Assembly (NCBI GenBank): GCA_022376465.1
Contig: JACDTU010000011.1
Coordinates: forward strand, 124,001-188,000
Length of the DNA: 64,000 nucleotides
DNA from: Cubamyces lactineus
Lineage: Eukaryota > Basidiomycota > Agaricomycetes > Polyporales > Polyporaceae
Direction: 5' to 3'
Shown: positions 31,755-43,730 of the stretch, one piece after another
How positions within the stretch are numbered: the stretch's first letter is position 1
Layout: the number at the start of each line of letters is the position of its first letter
Made by a program: the position numbers and the translations under genes
Notes under the pieces: model-generated
Told to the model about the DNA's origin: nothing
The model's input: only the letters and a program-made list of their open reading frames with translations
Database searches by the model: none

Positions 31755-33056
31755 ATGGGTGGAAACGCATTTAAAGCCCTCAGCCTCACCACAGGCGCCA
31801 CGTTCCCGCGGATGCCACCACCAGTCTACAACGCCCTTAAGTCCACCCTCCAGCCCATACTACAGAAGCTCTACATGCACGTCGCCGTCCCGCACGAATC
31901 CCCCGAGAAGGTTGACCACGGGGACCTCGACTTCGTCGTATGTGGCCCACGCACGTCGAACCTCACGCACGACGAGGTCAAGGCGGCGCTGCGCGCCGCG
32001 CACAGCGTCCCGATGGAGGGCAACCGGACGAGCAACTTCGCGATACGGGCGGACGCGTTCGAGGACGTCGCGCGCGCGTGTCGGGAGTGCGCGGATGACT
32101 CGGTGCAGGCAGAGGACGTCTACTTTCAAGTGGACGTGAACGTGTGCGGGGACTATGCGCAATGGGAGCGTACTGTGTTCTGTCACTCTTATGGCGATCT
32201 AGGCCTCATACTCGGCTTATTGGTGCAAACGGCGGGTCTGTCGCTCAGCGTGTATGGCCTGAAGGTATGTTCAGCCCACCGTCGGTAAGCGCTTTGCGAA
32301 TGACTGACGACGCGCGCTATACAGCTCATAGAACCCGTCGGGTCCCCGCCGCAGACCTTCTTTCTTTGTACTTCTATGTCCGACGTCCTCGGCTTCATGG
32401 GGCTGTCAATGGAGAAGTGGAGGCGAGGGTTTTCCAGAGAAGAGGAGATATTCAACTGGGTAACGTCCTCGCCCTTTGCCATCGCGCTGTCGGAGCGGCT
32501 CAAGGCAAAGGGTGCGAACGACGCACAGCCATCCGCGAAAGACCGGGGAGAGGGCCGTGCGATGCGGCAGAACTTCATCGCGTTCTTGGAGAGCTACGAA
32601 TTCCCGGAAGAGGTGGAGCGGGAAGCCGAATCCTCGGTTTTCGCGGCGTGGGGTAATAGGGAGGAGAAGCCCGAAGCTGCACTGAAGCACTTTGGCAAGG
32701 ACGAAGAATACGCGGCGATCCTGTACGCGGCGCGGGCGGCAGTGCGCGCGAAAGCCGTGCTGAACGGGAAGAACGTGCAGGAGTGGACTGGGATCATGGG
32801 CATGCCTGTGCGGTTCATCCTCGACGAGATGAAGGAGCGTCTTGCGAAGACGAGGCTTGGATCTGAACCAGGTGGCGGCGCAGTAGCGTCACCTCTGGTG
32901 AGGGAGGTGCCTGCGTGGCAACACCGGCTGCTGGAGATGTCCGACGAGGACGTGCGCGAGTTGATGGTACAAGTAAAGAAGGACCTAGATGCCGCTGGGA
33001 GGTTGAAGTACGACTGGCGCGCGGCGAAGGCTGCGAAGCTCGGGCGCAAGAAGTAG
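31755..33056 (+). CDS. Pol-beta-type nucleotidyltransferase-like protein, uncharacterised
   Basis: 413 aa from exons 31755..32264 and 32325..33056 (60 nt GT-AG intron, phase 0). I do not recognise a named family, but the N-terminal 130 residues show the Pol-beta nucleotidyltransferase layout. There is a short G-G near the start (MGGNAF), a D-x-D in VDHGDLDFVV at residues 57/59, and a third acidic residue in a beta-strand-like VYFQVDVNVC at about 127. The middle part (HSYGDLGLILGLLVQTAGLS, SVYGLKLIEP, FLGFMGLSMEKW-like) is helical. The C-terminus is rich in charged helices and ends with basic KAAKLGRKK. Substrate unknown. Could also be a non-catalytic relative. Confidence 0.6.
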
Positions 33057-33160
33057 GAAGGTCTGGCTGTTAAAACATAGTCACAAGAAGGCATATAGAT
33101 AGTATAGATTCCGCTGTGAGGTCCCTTCCATTGTATTACCGTGTGTTGTTCTGATACCGA

Positions 33161-34586
33161 CTACAAACATACAATTCTACAGCATCGATGTTTGCCCACG
33201 TCCTTGCGTGCTTGTACCGCGATATATATCTGAATGGTTAACTTTGTAAGAGTGTGCCTCCGCTGTAGCACTTCACAGGATATCGTACCCTTGACACCTG
33301 TATGCCACACACCGGTCTTCAGCTCCCCTCGCTCCCGCTGAGAGAGCCACTCTAGGACAGGCTCTACGACCTCTTCAGGCATCTGTATGTGTGTAGTCAG
33401 TACTCGCTAGAAAACACCTAGAATTATCGGAATACATACTCCCGTAAAGTTGTGGTCTGCTTCCTCAACGTAACGGAGTGTATGTGTCCCTGGGCTGCGC
33501 GCTCCGTATATGCGAGCATAGATGAATGCATCATAAGGTGGCACGACTGCGTCTTTGAGGCCATGCAAAGTGAGCACGTCTATATGGGCGGGGAATTGAT
33601 CCCAGACGATGGAAGTGTCGACGCTTGCAAATTGATCGTAGTCCTCGCGGTAGATCCTAACAGCATGATCAGCTCAGGGCGATCAGGGTACGGATGTGGG
33701 TATGCTCACTTGGTCTCGAATGGCTTACGCGCAACTACCGCCTTGCGCACAACGTAGCCTTGCGACTTGAGCAGCGCTTGATTCTGCTCCAAGTCGTCTG
33801 CTTCGTAAGTGAGTCTTCTGAACGTCATGCGCTTGGAATGAACTGCTCCTTACCATATACTTTCTAGCGACTTGAGGTTAGGTCTCTTCTCTTCGTAGAT
33901 ATGCACCTAACGCACCTCCATCCTATACCGTCCAGCGACGTTGACGTAGCGTCTGACATTCTTCGCAAGGCCATCGCGGTGTTTGCACAACCACAGAGCA
34001 GCGACGACGCTCCCACGTGAATGACCCACGAGCATGTCGATTACATACCCGTATTCTTTCGTCAAATAGTCTATCACGACCTCTAAGTCTAGCACGTCGT
34101 CCTGAAAGCGACCGAAATGCCATGTCCCTGGCGTCTCGTGGTTACCACTGGAAGACACATGCTCCATGAACTACAATAGATTTGATGGGTTATTGACGGA
34201 TATGCGTACCGGAAGTCGAAGCGGAACGAGTCTAAAGGTAGTTTGAGCGCGAGACGCTTCTGGAATAGATAGTCTTTGTGCCTGTTCCAGTGAGATACAA
34301 GTGCATCCAATATGCATTATCTCGGTAAGTCCACTCCTTCAGGTCGAGCCAAGAGTTGACTACTTGCCCCATGGCCCCATGGAGGATCTATTGGCGACGG
34401 AATATTAGTCCACATGTTTCCACATCAGGATAAACGGACACTCACCAAGGCTATTCTCCGGCCCTGGGTAGGTTGTTCCGGAGCGACCTGCTCAAGAACA
34501 CCAGCAATGGCACATCCTTGCACATGAGAGTGAGGAATTGCGAGCTTCGTCGTCCTCTGGGTGGTGGTTTCTTGAGCGACCGTCAT
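33161..34586 (-). CDS. Alpha/beta hydrolase (serine hydrolase)
   Basis: Cytosolic-type hydrolase; substrate unknown. Visible exons: 34586..34446, 34387..34368 (20 nt), 34281..34210, 34147 to about 33929, then exons around 33815-33722 and 33660-33440, and a last from about 33382 to the stop at 33161. Motifs: oxyanion loop ILHGAMGHKDYLF, FRFDFRGNHE, nucleophile elbow MLVGHSRGSVVAALW, acid LHGLKDAVVPP, and histidine EEADHNFTG. The triad is complete. The intron 34367..34282 uses a GC donor (GG/gcaagt). One segment (VHIYEEKRPNLKSLES, near 33905-33855) matches the expected protein but is separated from the preceding exon by an in-frame TAG at 33909-33907, with no usable intron. The gene model there is uncertain, or the copy is damaged. 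Confidence 0.75.
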
Positions 34587-34873
34587 CCTTCCTCGGCTTG
34601 CAGGTGCCGTCTGTATCCTGAGTAGATGGGAGGGGAATAAGAGAGGAGAAAGGACGAGGTGAGCATAGTGCCCGAGTCCGGGGAACTTGAAGGAAACGCT
34701 ACCCGACGCCGTGAGCGTGCTCTCTTCCGCCACCCGGGGTCCGGTCGCAATCACAGTGCCGCGGCCCGGAGCTGCCCCGCACGTCCATAATCGTAGGCGT
34801 GGGAAACTGCGTAACTACACCGAGGCACGCATGGGCGCTTGATGCTGCTACTGTGCGTTCAGGCTGCTCGGAC

Positions 34874-36296
34874 ATGGAGGCCCTTCTGTTCAACGTACGT
34901 GCTTTTGCCGGAGTTTTCGTGGACTGCGTGCTGATGTGCTGCTGTGATTGTGGTAGGTTGATAGCGGCTTCTTGGAGGGCATCGTCAGAGGGTACAAGGC
35001 TGGACTCCTTACCCAGAACCAGTACAATAACCTCACCCAATGCGAGACCATTGAAGGTACGTCCCACCAGACACGCATGTACGCTCTGCCGTCGCGAGCG
35101 CATTGCTCACGCAATTGAATCTGTGAAGACTTCCGGACACAACTGTCCGCGACAGACTATGGCAACTTCCTCGCCAACGAACCCCTGCCCATCTCCACCT
35201 CCACCATCTCCGACAAGGCGACACAAGTGCTCGTCGACCAATTCAACTACCTCCGGAGCAATGCCGTCGAGCCCTTGAGCAAGTTCCTGGAGTACATGAC
35301 GTGGGTTGCGGACCGTCGGTGAGGCGTTGTCCGCTGCGAGTGCTGAATTGGTTGCAAACAGGTATGCATACATGATCGACAACGTCATTCTCATCATCAC
35401 CGGAACGCTGCACGGGAGAAACACAAACGAGCTCCTTCAACGATGTCACCCGCTCGGAGTATTTGATACTATGCCTGCACTCTGTGTAGCGACGAACGTT
35501 GAGGAGTTGTACCACACCGTGCTCGTCGAGACTCCCTTAGGTGCGTACCTTCTCTGCGCTGTTCTTACCCGCAGCCACCGACGCGCGTCCCCATTCCTCC
35601 TTCCCCAACTCCCTCGCACGCCCACCTCCAGCGCCCTACTTCCGCGACTCTGTGACCGCCGCGGACCTGGACGACCTCAACATCGAGATCATCCGGAACA
35701 CGCTCTACAAAGCCTACCTCGAGGACTTCGACGCCTTCTGCACCTCGCTCGGCGGGCCCACCGCAGAGATCATGCACCGCATCCTCTCCTTCGAGGCCGA
35801 CCGCCGCGCGATCAACATCACCATCAACTCGTTCGGCACGCAGCTCTCCAAGGAGCAGCGCGCGAAGCTCTTCCCCACCATCGGCCGCCTCTTCCCCGAG
35901 GGCAACAACGCGCTCGCCCGCGCGGACGACATCGACCAGGTCCGCCAGGCGTGCGAGGCCGTCGCCGAGTACCGCGCCTTCTTCGACGCCTCCGGCACTG
36001 TGGGCGGCGGGGCGCGCCCGAACGGGACCGGCCACGGGGGCGGCTCGGAGAGCACGGCGAACCTGCTCGGGGACCTGGGCGACGACCTCGGCGGGGGCGC
36101 GGCGGACCTCGAGGACCGGTTCTTCGTGCACGAGGTGCACCTGAACAAGCTCGCGTTCCTGCAGCAGTTCCAGTACGCGGTGTTCTACAGCTACATCAAG
36201 CTCAAGGAGCAGGAGATCAGGAGCCTCACGTGGATCGCGGAGTGTATCGCGCAGAACGCGCGTGATAGGATACACGACTACATCCCCACCTTCTGA
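34874..36296 (+). CDS. VMA6: V-type ATPase subunit d
   Basis: Peripheral V0 subunit linking the rotor ring to the central stalk at the vacuolar membrane. Exons 34874..34894, 34957..35056, 35129..35300, 35362..35540, 35632..36296 give 378 aa. All joins are GT-AG and in phase. The N-terminus is [19 protein letters not shown], then [19 protein letters not shown] and [15 protein letters not shown]. The middle has [20 protein letters not shown] and [14 protein letters not shown]. The C-terminus is NLTW-type: [20 protein letters not shown], ending DYIPTF as in Vma6. A Gly-rich insertion ([20 protein letters not shown]) is lineage specific. It is divergent from the hydrolase gene across 287 bp. Confidence 0.95.
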
Positions 36297-36703
36297 GCGT
36301 GGAAGCACCTTGTTCACTTGTACGGCATGGACTGGCGTAATCATATACCTCTCTTTCTCTATCGCTTCGACAAGACGAGGTTGCGAGATGTTGAGCCTTT
36401 CAAGACTCTCTGATGGAAGCGCATTATTGGCGCGAGCGCTGTCACAAGCTCATGTCGACGAACGTATATATAAGCGTTTTACGATGAGCAGAACATGCGA
36501 TACATTACAACATTATGATCCTACAGTACAAGCTTACAGCGACAACAACATTGAGCGTTCTAATCATTGCAACATTACTGTTTGAGCCAATAAAGCAAGC
36601 CAATATAAGAAAGGGTTATCGGTGCGCCTGATACGCCTGGTGTGGAACAATCCGGGAGCGAGGGTAGTTAGTTCCCCGCCACGAAGCCGGCATCCGTTCT
36701 CCC
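36297..36703. other. Intergenic between convergent genes
   Basis: About 400 bp, AT-richer than its surroundings, holding the 3' ends of VMA6 and the Sec14-like gene. Nothing else seen. Confidence 0.4.
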
Positions 36704-38267
36704 TCAGCCTGAGAGGATGGCCGGTTTGGTATGCAAGTCTCCCGTCTGGACCTCGCGCGTCTCGGGGTGTTCTTTGTACACCGCTTCGACAGATGCCTCT
36801 CTGCTCTTGGGCTGGTGTTCGGGCTGTGAAGCTTCGCTTGCGGGGGTAGCGATCGACGACGTCTCGGATGTACTCTCTGAGCCAGATGGCTGGGATGGTT
36901 CCGAAGATGACGACTCTTCAGTAGACTGCTCCGTCGTTGGCGCTGGCACCTCGGGCGCCGCTGGCAGGGCTTCAGACGCATCCTTCGCTTGCGTTTCGGC
37001 CTCTTGCGCTGGCTTGCCATGCAGTTCGCCCGGGGCAATCGCGATGTGCTCGCGCTCACCGCGGAGCCATGCCGCACGCCTCTGCTGGCGCTCGTGCATC
37101 CAAGGGCCGGCGTTACTCTTCATGCAACCACCCTGGCCTTCGCACGTGCACGTACCCCCAAGCGACGCTGGGAGGGCGTCCTCGTCAATGAGCTCGAGAA
37201 GCGCGCCGCGGTAGTCGGAGCCGTATATGGCGACCTTCGCGACAGTCTCTTTGGCTAGCCAGGGCTTCATGACGTTCCAGATCGTCGAAAAGCCCATAGG
37301 GGCGTTGACGATCGCCAGCTGCGCCATGCTACGGATCACGTATGAGCAAGCCATACGGAGACCGGAGAAGAGTATACAGGCGGACGTACGTCTCGGGGAA
37401 ATAGTCTTGTGACACTTGAAACGAACTCCTCGCGAAGTCCTTCATTTGCCAGAATTGGCTGATTCTGTCGCGGCGGCATTAGTCACCGCCACGCGCGCGA
37501 CTCGAGGGAAAGGGGGAAAATAAGCGTGGTACACACCCAAAGCCGGAAAGGTCGACCACGACGAACGTTCCGGGAATGGGCTTGCCCGCGGCTTCTGCGG
37601 CGGCGGGAAGGACTTCGCGCGTGAGAGCTTCGCAATTGACGATTACCGTCTGCCAGAAGCGCTCCAACGTCATTTTCTTCTGCAGTCTGTTCAGGTTGAT
37701 GCCGCCGAAATGGTGGAAGTTCAGTGGACGGCCTTTCTAGTGGCGCGCGGGGTCAGAGAGCGAAGTACGACTGAAAGTGGCGAGGCGTGCAAACCTTGTC
37801 AACCTACAAACGAAGCGGATCAGCATATATGAAGGAAGGGAAGAACGAAGGAGCGTACCTTGTGGAAGTAGAGCGGCCAACAGTCGAAGACATGGTCGCG
37901 CTCTGGATACTAGGAAGAACTGTTACTCGACAAACCGAAAACAACAACAATGTCTGATTATGACGTACGTCAAAAGGATCAGTTTGACGATATAGCTCGT
38001 CAATTCCGACGCCTTCAACGGTCTTGCGCCAATGCTGGCAATTCTTCCACATAAGCGTGGCTTGCTTGAGGTTAAACTGACGCGCGCGCAGGAAACGACT
38101 ACATGCGTCCCGTCAATGTCAGGCTCGGAACCAAAGTCAAAAGGTGGCTGAACGTACAGGAGAGTGTCGTCATCGGTACCGATGGTGTCCCCGTCGTGGA
38201 TGAGGCCCTGCTGTTGTAGGGTCTCGCGGAACTGTTTGAGGATGGCTGCCTTGTCTCTGGGAGCCAT
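36704..38267 (-). CDS. Sec14-like CRAL-TRIO phosphatidylinositol transfer protein
   Basis: 397 aa from exons 38267..38158, 38098..37969, 37909..37859, 37803..37795, 37736..37537, 37458..37390, 37328..36704; every junction is in phase. CRAL-TRIO N-domain: TLLRFLRARQFNLKQATLMW. Lipid-binding domain: YFHKVDKKGRPLNFHHFGGI, ERFWQTVIVNCEAL, GTFVVVDLSGFGQFW, DYFPETMAQLAIVNAPMGFS and VAIYGSDYRGALLELIDE. The fourth exon is a 9 nt micro-exon encoding VDK. The final ~130 residues (CTCEGQGGCMKSNAGPW then a Ser/Glu/Pro-rich tail) are low complexity. The domain order matches yeast Sec14 and its homologues, which exchange PI and PC at Golgi membranes. Whether this is the true SEC14 orthologue or a paralogue is unresolved. 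Confidence 0.9.
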
Positions 38268-40030
38268 GGTGGTGGGTGTATGCGCAAGCGAGCACTGTAA
38301 GAGTTTGGAAGAGAGAGAAGCTGAGGACTAAGGCGGCGAGAGGAGGTGGCGAGTGGTGAAGAGGAAGGAGAAGGTGGGTGAGCGTCATGCTGATGATGAG
38401 GAAGGGGGGGCCGGCGTCGGATATGGGGTGAGCGCAGATGGTCTGCCTGTCCTGGCATGTCCGAGCCCGTCTGCTCCGAGCCCAGCCTTCCGTCCGAGTC
38501 CTCCTGCCTCCTGCGCCGTCCAACTGGAGGCTCGAGTCAGCTGAAGCGCGTCACCGATTGGCCAGTCCCCCTCCGATCCGGCGCTCCTTCCGCGTCTCCT
38601 CGGCTGACAAACTCCCATACAAGGTAACCCCACCGCTCATCTCCGGCCAAAGCGGACCTTTCTCTCTGCGCCATGACTAACCACCAATTCACCCTCGCCC
38701 GTCGCCTGCGGCCCGAACTCAATCCTCATTGTCTCCATCACTCTTCATGACTCTTCTATCACGCGGCATGTGCTCCAAGACCCACGCATTCTGACGATGC
38801 GCGGCTCTTCTGTCGAAACCCTAGCATTGCGGTCGAAACGAATGAATCTCGCTGATACACATGCTTGATACCTGGTAGGAACTCCTAGCTCTACTTGCCC
38901 CTGTATCTCGGATGTGGAGTGCTGAGGCTTGCAGTCCTGCCTAGCTGATTCGTAGCCTCGGCAGCTGCTGTGAACCTAGTCGCCTGCCTAAAAAGGATGT
39001 GCCACCGCGAGCGCCGAGGCGCCGAAGCTAAACCGGCTCGGGGCCTCGGGCGCGCTCCTCGTCCTCAGCCACAATGCGCTGCGACTCGAAGTTCATCCAG
39101 TCTTAACGTATGCACTGATTATCTTGCCGTAGCGCGTCGCGAGTACGGAATCCGCGACCGGTTTGATTTCCTTACCGCTCAATGAACGAGTAGTCTCACG
39201 TGGATCCGCCTTTGACTTGCCTTCCACGCTTGGTGAGAGGGGCCCGACGCTGCACTAGGCTTAGCCTACGCTTTCGAACATCATGCACTCCGCTCATCGA
39301 AGAACGGATAATCCATGTACGCTCTTCTGCCTATGAGGCGCCCTTCTACTAGTACTTATGGTCGTGGTCCGTTCCATCTCAGTTTCAACTGTTCCCATCC
39401 AGATCACGTCATATAACCTCTCAACGACCGATCCGATCCAGGATCTGTTGTTCATCCAGAGATGGACATACCGCCGCACTCAACTCCATAAGCCCGGAAT
39501 ACTACAATCTAACCATGTGCCTCCTTGTGCTCGCCCATTATCTCCGACTCTACTGCCTAATAAAACATGAACGCACATCGGCCACACCATTCCTTTGACC
39601 TAATATCCTCATCTTGAAACGCTGTAGCTAGGCACATGATGGACGACGTAGAATGAGGTTGAAGCTCACTGAGAGGGCGCGCTGTTCAGAGACTGATACT
39701 TCAATTGCACGGAAGGTATGTCTCATTTCCGACAGATAGATATAGACACATCTGCCATCTTCGGAAGCCTCGCCCTCGCAATGTATAGATGGAAGTCTGT
39801 GAGTCCGTCCCGGCACTTCGGCCTTTGATCTACTAGGCAATGACAAGTGCATGACAGGCATCATCATACCCACGCGTGCATCTACGCTCACCCATCTCGC
39901 CTTTCGTCTTGAAGGGCTGTGGTATACACCCTGTTCAGGAACCGTAGCATCCCGATGGCTCTTCGGGGGGTCATATATCCGTGGTGCCCTCGTCCCTCCG
40001 CCAGCCAGCCGCCGTCATCCCCCTTTCCCC
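38268..40030. other. Long intergenic region upstream of GH71 gene 1
   Basis: About 1.76 kb without a recognisable gene. Frames are short and on either strand random-looking. It includes the promoters of the divergent Sec14-like and GH71 genes. No repeats or RNA genes recognised. Confidence 0.45.
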
Positions 40031-42013
40031 ATGTTCGTCGTACCGTGCCGCCTCCGCTCCGCGTGCGTCTTCACCGCTTTCGCCCTCGCACTACTGGTGC
40101 AAGCAGTCCCCTACACAGATTCTACCGTGCATACCAGGGATCCTGTCGAGGCTGCAACACCCAAGCTTGTCGTCGCGCGTCACCTTGTTGGCCTCACGGG
40201 CGGGGGAGGTCCCGGCGACTACATCAACGACACATGGGAGAACGACATGACGCTCGCGTTCTCGAAGGGAATCGATGCCTTCGCGCTGAGCGTCGGCGCC
40301 GATAACTTCACTTCGGAACAAGTGAACCTGGCGTACGTAGCACACGTTTCTCTTGTCGACTGCGGCGTTCCATTATTTGGGTACAGGTTGGACGATATCT
40401 CACCATACATTATACTACAGGTACACGGCTGCAGAGAATCTGCGCTTCGGTTTTAGGGTGTTCCTCTCGTTGGACATGGAGTACGCATACGGCTGTTTCT
40501 GCCAGAGTGTTCATCTCATTTACAGAAACTGCCAGAGCTATCAACAGTAGATATAGCTGCAACACATCGGACGCAGCTCCATATATTCGCAACCTGTCGA
40601 GCACGTTCATCGGCCGCTCGGGCCAATTGAGAGTCAATGGCGATTTGGCGCTCGTATCCACATTCTCAGGCGAGAATTGCACCTTCGGCGAACCCGACGC
40701 GGCAACGGGCTGGAGGGTGCAGTTTACGCAGCACGCAGAGCTCGCGGGACAAATCTACTTCGCGCCCGCGTTCATTGTCGACCCGGTGGATTTTGACGAT
40801 TTTAAAGGCGTCATGGACGGGGATTTCAATGTACGTGCGCTATCATCATGGATGAGGCTCGCTGGTGCGTCGACCGCCCACGGGTATTGACGTGGCCATA
40901 CATATGCAGTTCAATGGTTCGTGGCGGACGAACCTCACCGCCGACACGACGGGTTTTTCGGAGGACCTGGGGCAATTGAACGACAGCTTGACAGTGCAGC
41001 AGCAAGACACCCTCTTCGGGCTTCTCAACTACACATTCGACAGTGACGAGCGGCACATCCAGGGGCTCAGCAACGTCACCACAGGCAACAGCCAAAGCTT
41101 GTACATGACTTCCGTGTCGCCTTGGTTCTTCACCCACTTTGGGCCGCTGCTCGACAAGAACGTGAGTCTTCGAGTGCATACACGTATCGCTCAGCCACCC
41201 ATGAGAGCTCCTCTGCATAGTTCATATACGACTGCGACGACCACCTCTTCGTGCGGCGCTGGCAGAACATCATCGACCACCGCGACCAGGTCGACATCGT
41301 GCAGCTGCTCTCCTGGAACGACTACGGCGAGTCGCACTACATTGGCCCGATCGAGGGCAACCTTCCCCAAGGAGCCGACGCGTGGACATTTGGGTACGAC
41401 CACCAAGGTACCGTACGCGCTCATGTCGCTTTTACCAATGTCGTACTAAAACACTATCAATCCTCCGGGCGCGTGTGGCCCCACGATGCAGGTTTCCTCG
41501 AAGTCGTGAGCTACTTCTCGGCGTGGTTCAAGTCCGGCGTACAGCCCGAGATCAGGAATGACCAAGTGCTCATGTGGGCGCGCCCGCACCCCGCGAACCT
41601 GAACGCACCGAAGGACACTCTCGGGCCGCCCACAAACTACCAACTCGTACGTCGTCCATTCACACTGGCCAAACCTGATCATCCCTCTCCTCCCCCGACC
41701 GACCACAATGCTAACCTACTCGAACTGTGATGTGTAGGCGCAGGACCAGCTCTGGGCAGTCGTGTTCGCATCTGCAGCGGCCAGCGCAACGCTCTGGACC
41801 GCGGATAGCATGAGCGCGACGTTCGAGCTGGACGGCGCGGGCCTGCACCTCATAAATATGTCGCTCACTCCCGGCGGATATATGCGCGGCACGCTGGAGC
41901 GTGGGGGCACGACGCTCGTCGACATCAGACCGCCCGCCGAGGACTACACGTTCAAGACGGACATTGAGGAGTACAATTTCAACGTGTTCGTCGCGCTCGG
42001 CGCGGCGTTGTGA
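40031..42013 (+). CDS. GH71 glucan endo-1,3-alpha-glucosidase (mutanase), copy 1
   Basis: Secreted enzyme hydrolysing alpha-1,3-glucan of fungal cell walls. Exons 40031..40332, 40421..40480, 40548..40830, 40910..41161, 41221..41407, 41492..41646, 41738..42013 give 504 aa. The N-terminus (MFVVPCRLRSACVFTAFALA) looks like a signal peptide. GH71 landmarks: KLVVARHLVGLT, TWENDMTLAFSKGIDAFALS with VGADNFTSEQ, VFLSLDM, IYFAPAFIVDP, and VMDGDFN then FNGSWRTNL. Further on come YMTSVSPWFFTHFG and IVQLLSWNDYGESHYIGPIE. The second, 1.7 kb downstream, has the same intron positions, so the two arose by tandem duplication. No C-terminal extension or starch-binding module here. Confidence 0.92.
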
Positions 42014-43730
42014 GCGTGCTATCCGACTCGGAGACTGGGTTGGGTGCGGGTGCAATGGTGCTTGAGGCTCAGTGTTTTTGGCGATATTGCTGCTGCCGAG
42101 GACGAGGGAGACGGGTGTCACTGGGTACTTGCACGCATCGTTGGCCGCGGACTCGGAGGCTGTATCTTGTTGCGAGCATGCGTACGATGTATGACCATCG
42201 ATACATCTATTTATGTACGTCAGGGGGGATATACCAACGGACGAGGGTGCTCGACGACAGCCGCATGCTGCAGATGCATAGGAATCAGGAGTAGATGTAT
42301 CCCCGACCCCTCTAGTCTGGATTGCATGCGGTGCGCGCCCGAGGAGAATGACCGTAGTTGTTTTGCGTAGCAGGTCGAGCGGGGAGGGAGGGGGTGGAGT
42401 CACTGCAGCGCAGGCATTGATGTAGGCGCGCTGTTACCAATGACCGAGGCGGTCGATCATACGGCGCAGGAACAGTCAAAACCTGGCGCTGTGAGAACGA
42501 GATAACTCAGCGGCGTTGCATGGCAGCAGGAAAGGCTATCTGTGTAGCTGTGTTGTAATGGCGATGAGGACCATCTGGTATCGCAGCTGGTGGCGCTGGA
42601 TCCGGGAGTGATTTAGCAGCTTGCATGCGTGCGCAAGGACGCAGTGGAGATGTCGGGCAGCGCTCAGACAATGTGAATTGGCGAGGGGAGTCCTAGTAAG
42701 CAATCACTCAGTAAACGACGACCTTTGTCGACGACAAACTCAACTCGCTCCGCCCCCTAACAGGGCCTCATGGAACAGTCTCGACCGAGTGATCTTGCAG
42801 TGTGTACCTGGACAGTTTTCGCCCGCACAGTCGGGCTACACGGACTGATGATGGCCCGTATGACCCATAGGTTAGAGTTTTGCTAGGGCCCGCCAAGGAC
42901 GACTTCGCGAACTTGCCGTGCTGCAGAAGTATAGCAGCTCATCGTGCGATGGTTGATATTCACCTGTAGAGATGTCAGTCTGTGCACAGATGACAGTTGG
43001 CCGGGCGGCGGCGGAGCCCCAGAGATGAGGCTACACTCAACGGGCACCGAGCGTACGCATATCGTCGACTTTTTCCGCCATGATGCTGTTGCTTTACTCG
43101 TCCGTAGTAGTGCATGTCAATCTCGAGGATACACGGCACCAAGTTGTACGTCAGCGTGCTCGACTGAGTCGACTCGTAGAAACTGAACGTGCGCAATACG
43201 GACCCGGGAATAGGTACCGGTGACGATGCCCGAAAAGGCAGGGGTGAATGTTCGTTGCTTCGGGCGCTAACAGGCATCTACTGAACGACCACCATCGACC
43301 TCGCTCCACAAAACTGCGACCAGCAGATACCCAGCCATCTGCACGAAAAATGACACTTCCTAAACTGAGAGGCGTATACCGAGCAGATGTGTCTCATGGA
43401 CTCGACCGGTGGACGAAGTTGCCGTCATACCCTTGGTATCCATCACTGGCAAGCCGAGTCCATCACCACCGACGAGTGCCATTCACGCTCGAGTTGCCAT
43501 GATGAATATGCCATGCAGGGATGCTCACATTGACACGATACTGACTGTAGCATATAAATACTGCAAACAGGATGGACACCCTCATCGGCCTGAACAGCTC
43601 ATTCCTCACCTACTTCAACTGAGACGTTGAACGTCCGGTTCATCCTCCCCTTCTTTCGCCCAAATTCTTCGGTGCAGGATCACCAAACACCCTACAGCAG
43701 AGTCTAGAGGGAGCAACGGAAGCTAGTGAT
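42014..43730. other. Intergenic between the two GH71 genes
   Basis: About 1.7 kb. No credible coding frame; no remnants of a third GH71 copy were recognised. Probably GH71-1 3' flank plus GH71-2 promoter. Confidence 0.4.

Noticed and set aside
35306..36344. 319 aa plus-frame and 259 aa antisense frame
   Set aside because: GC-rich shadows of the VMA6 last exon, which is clearly real in its own frame.
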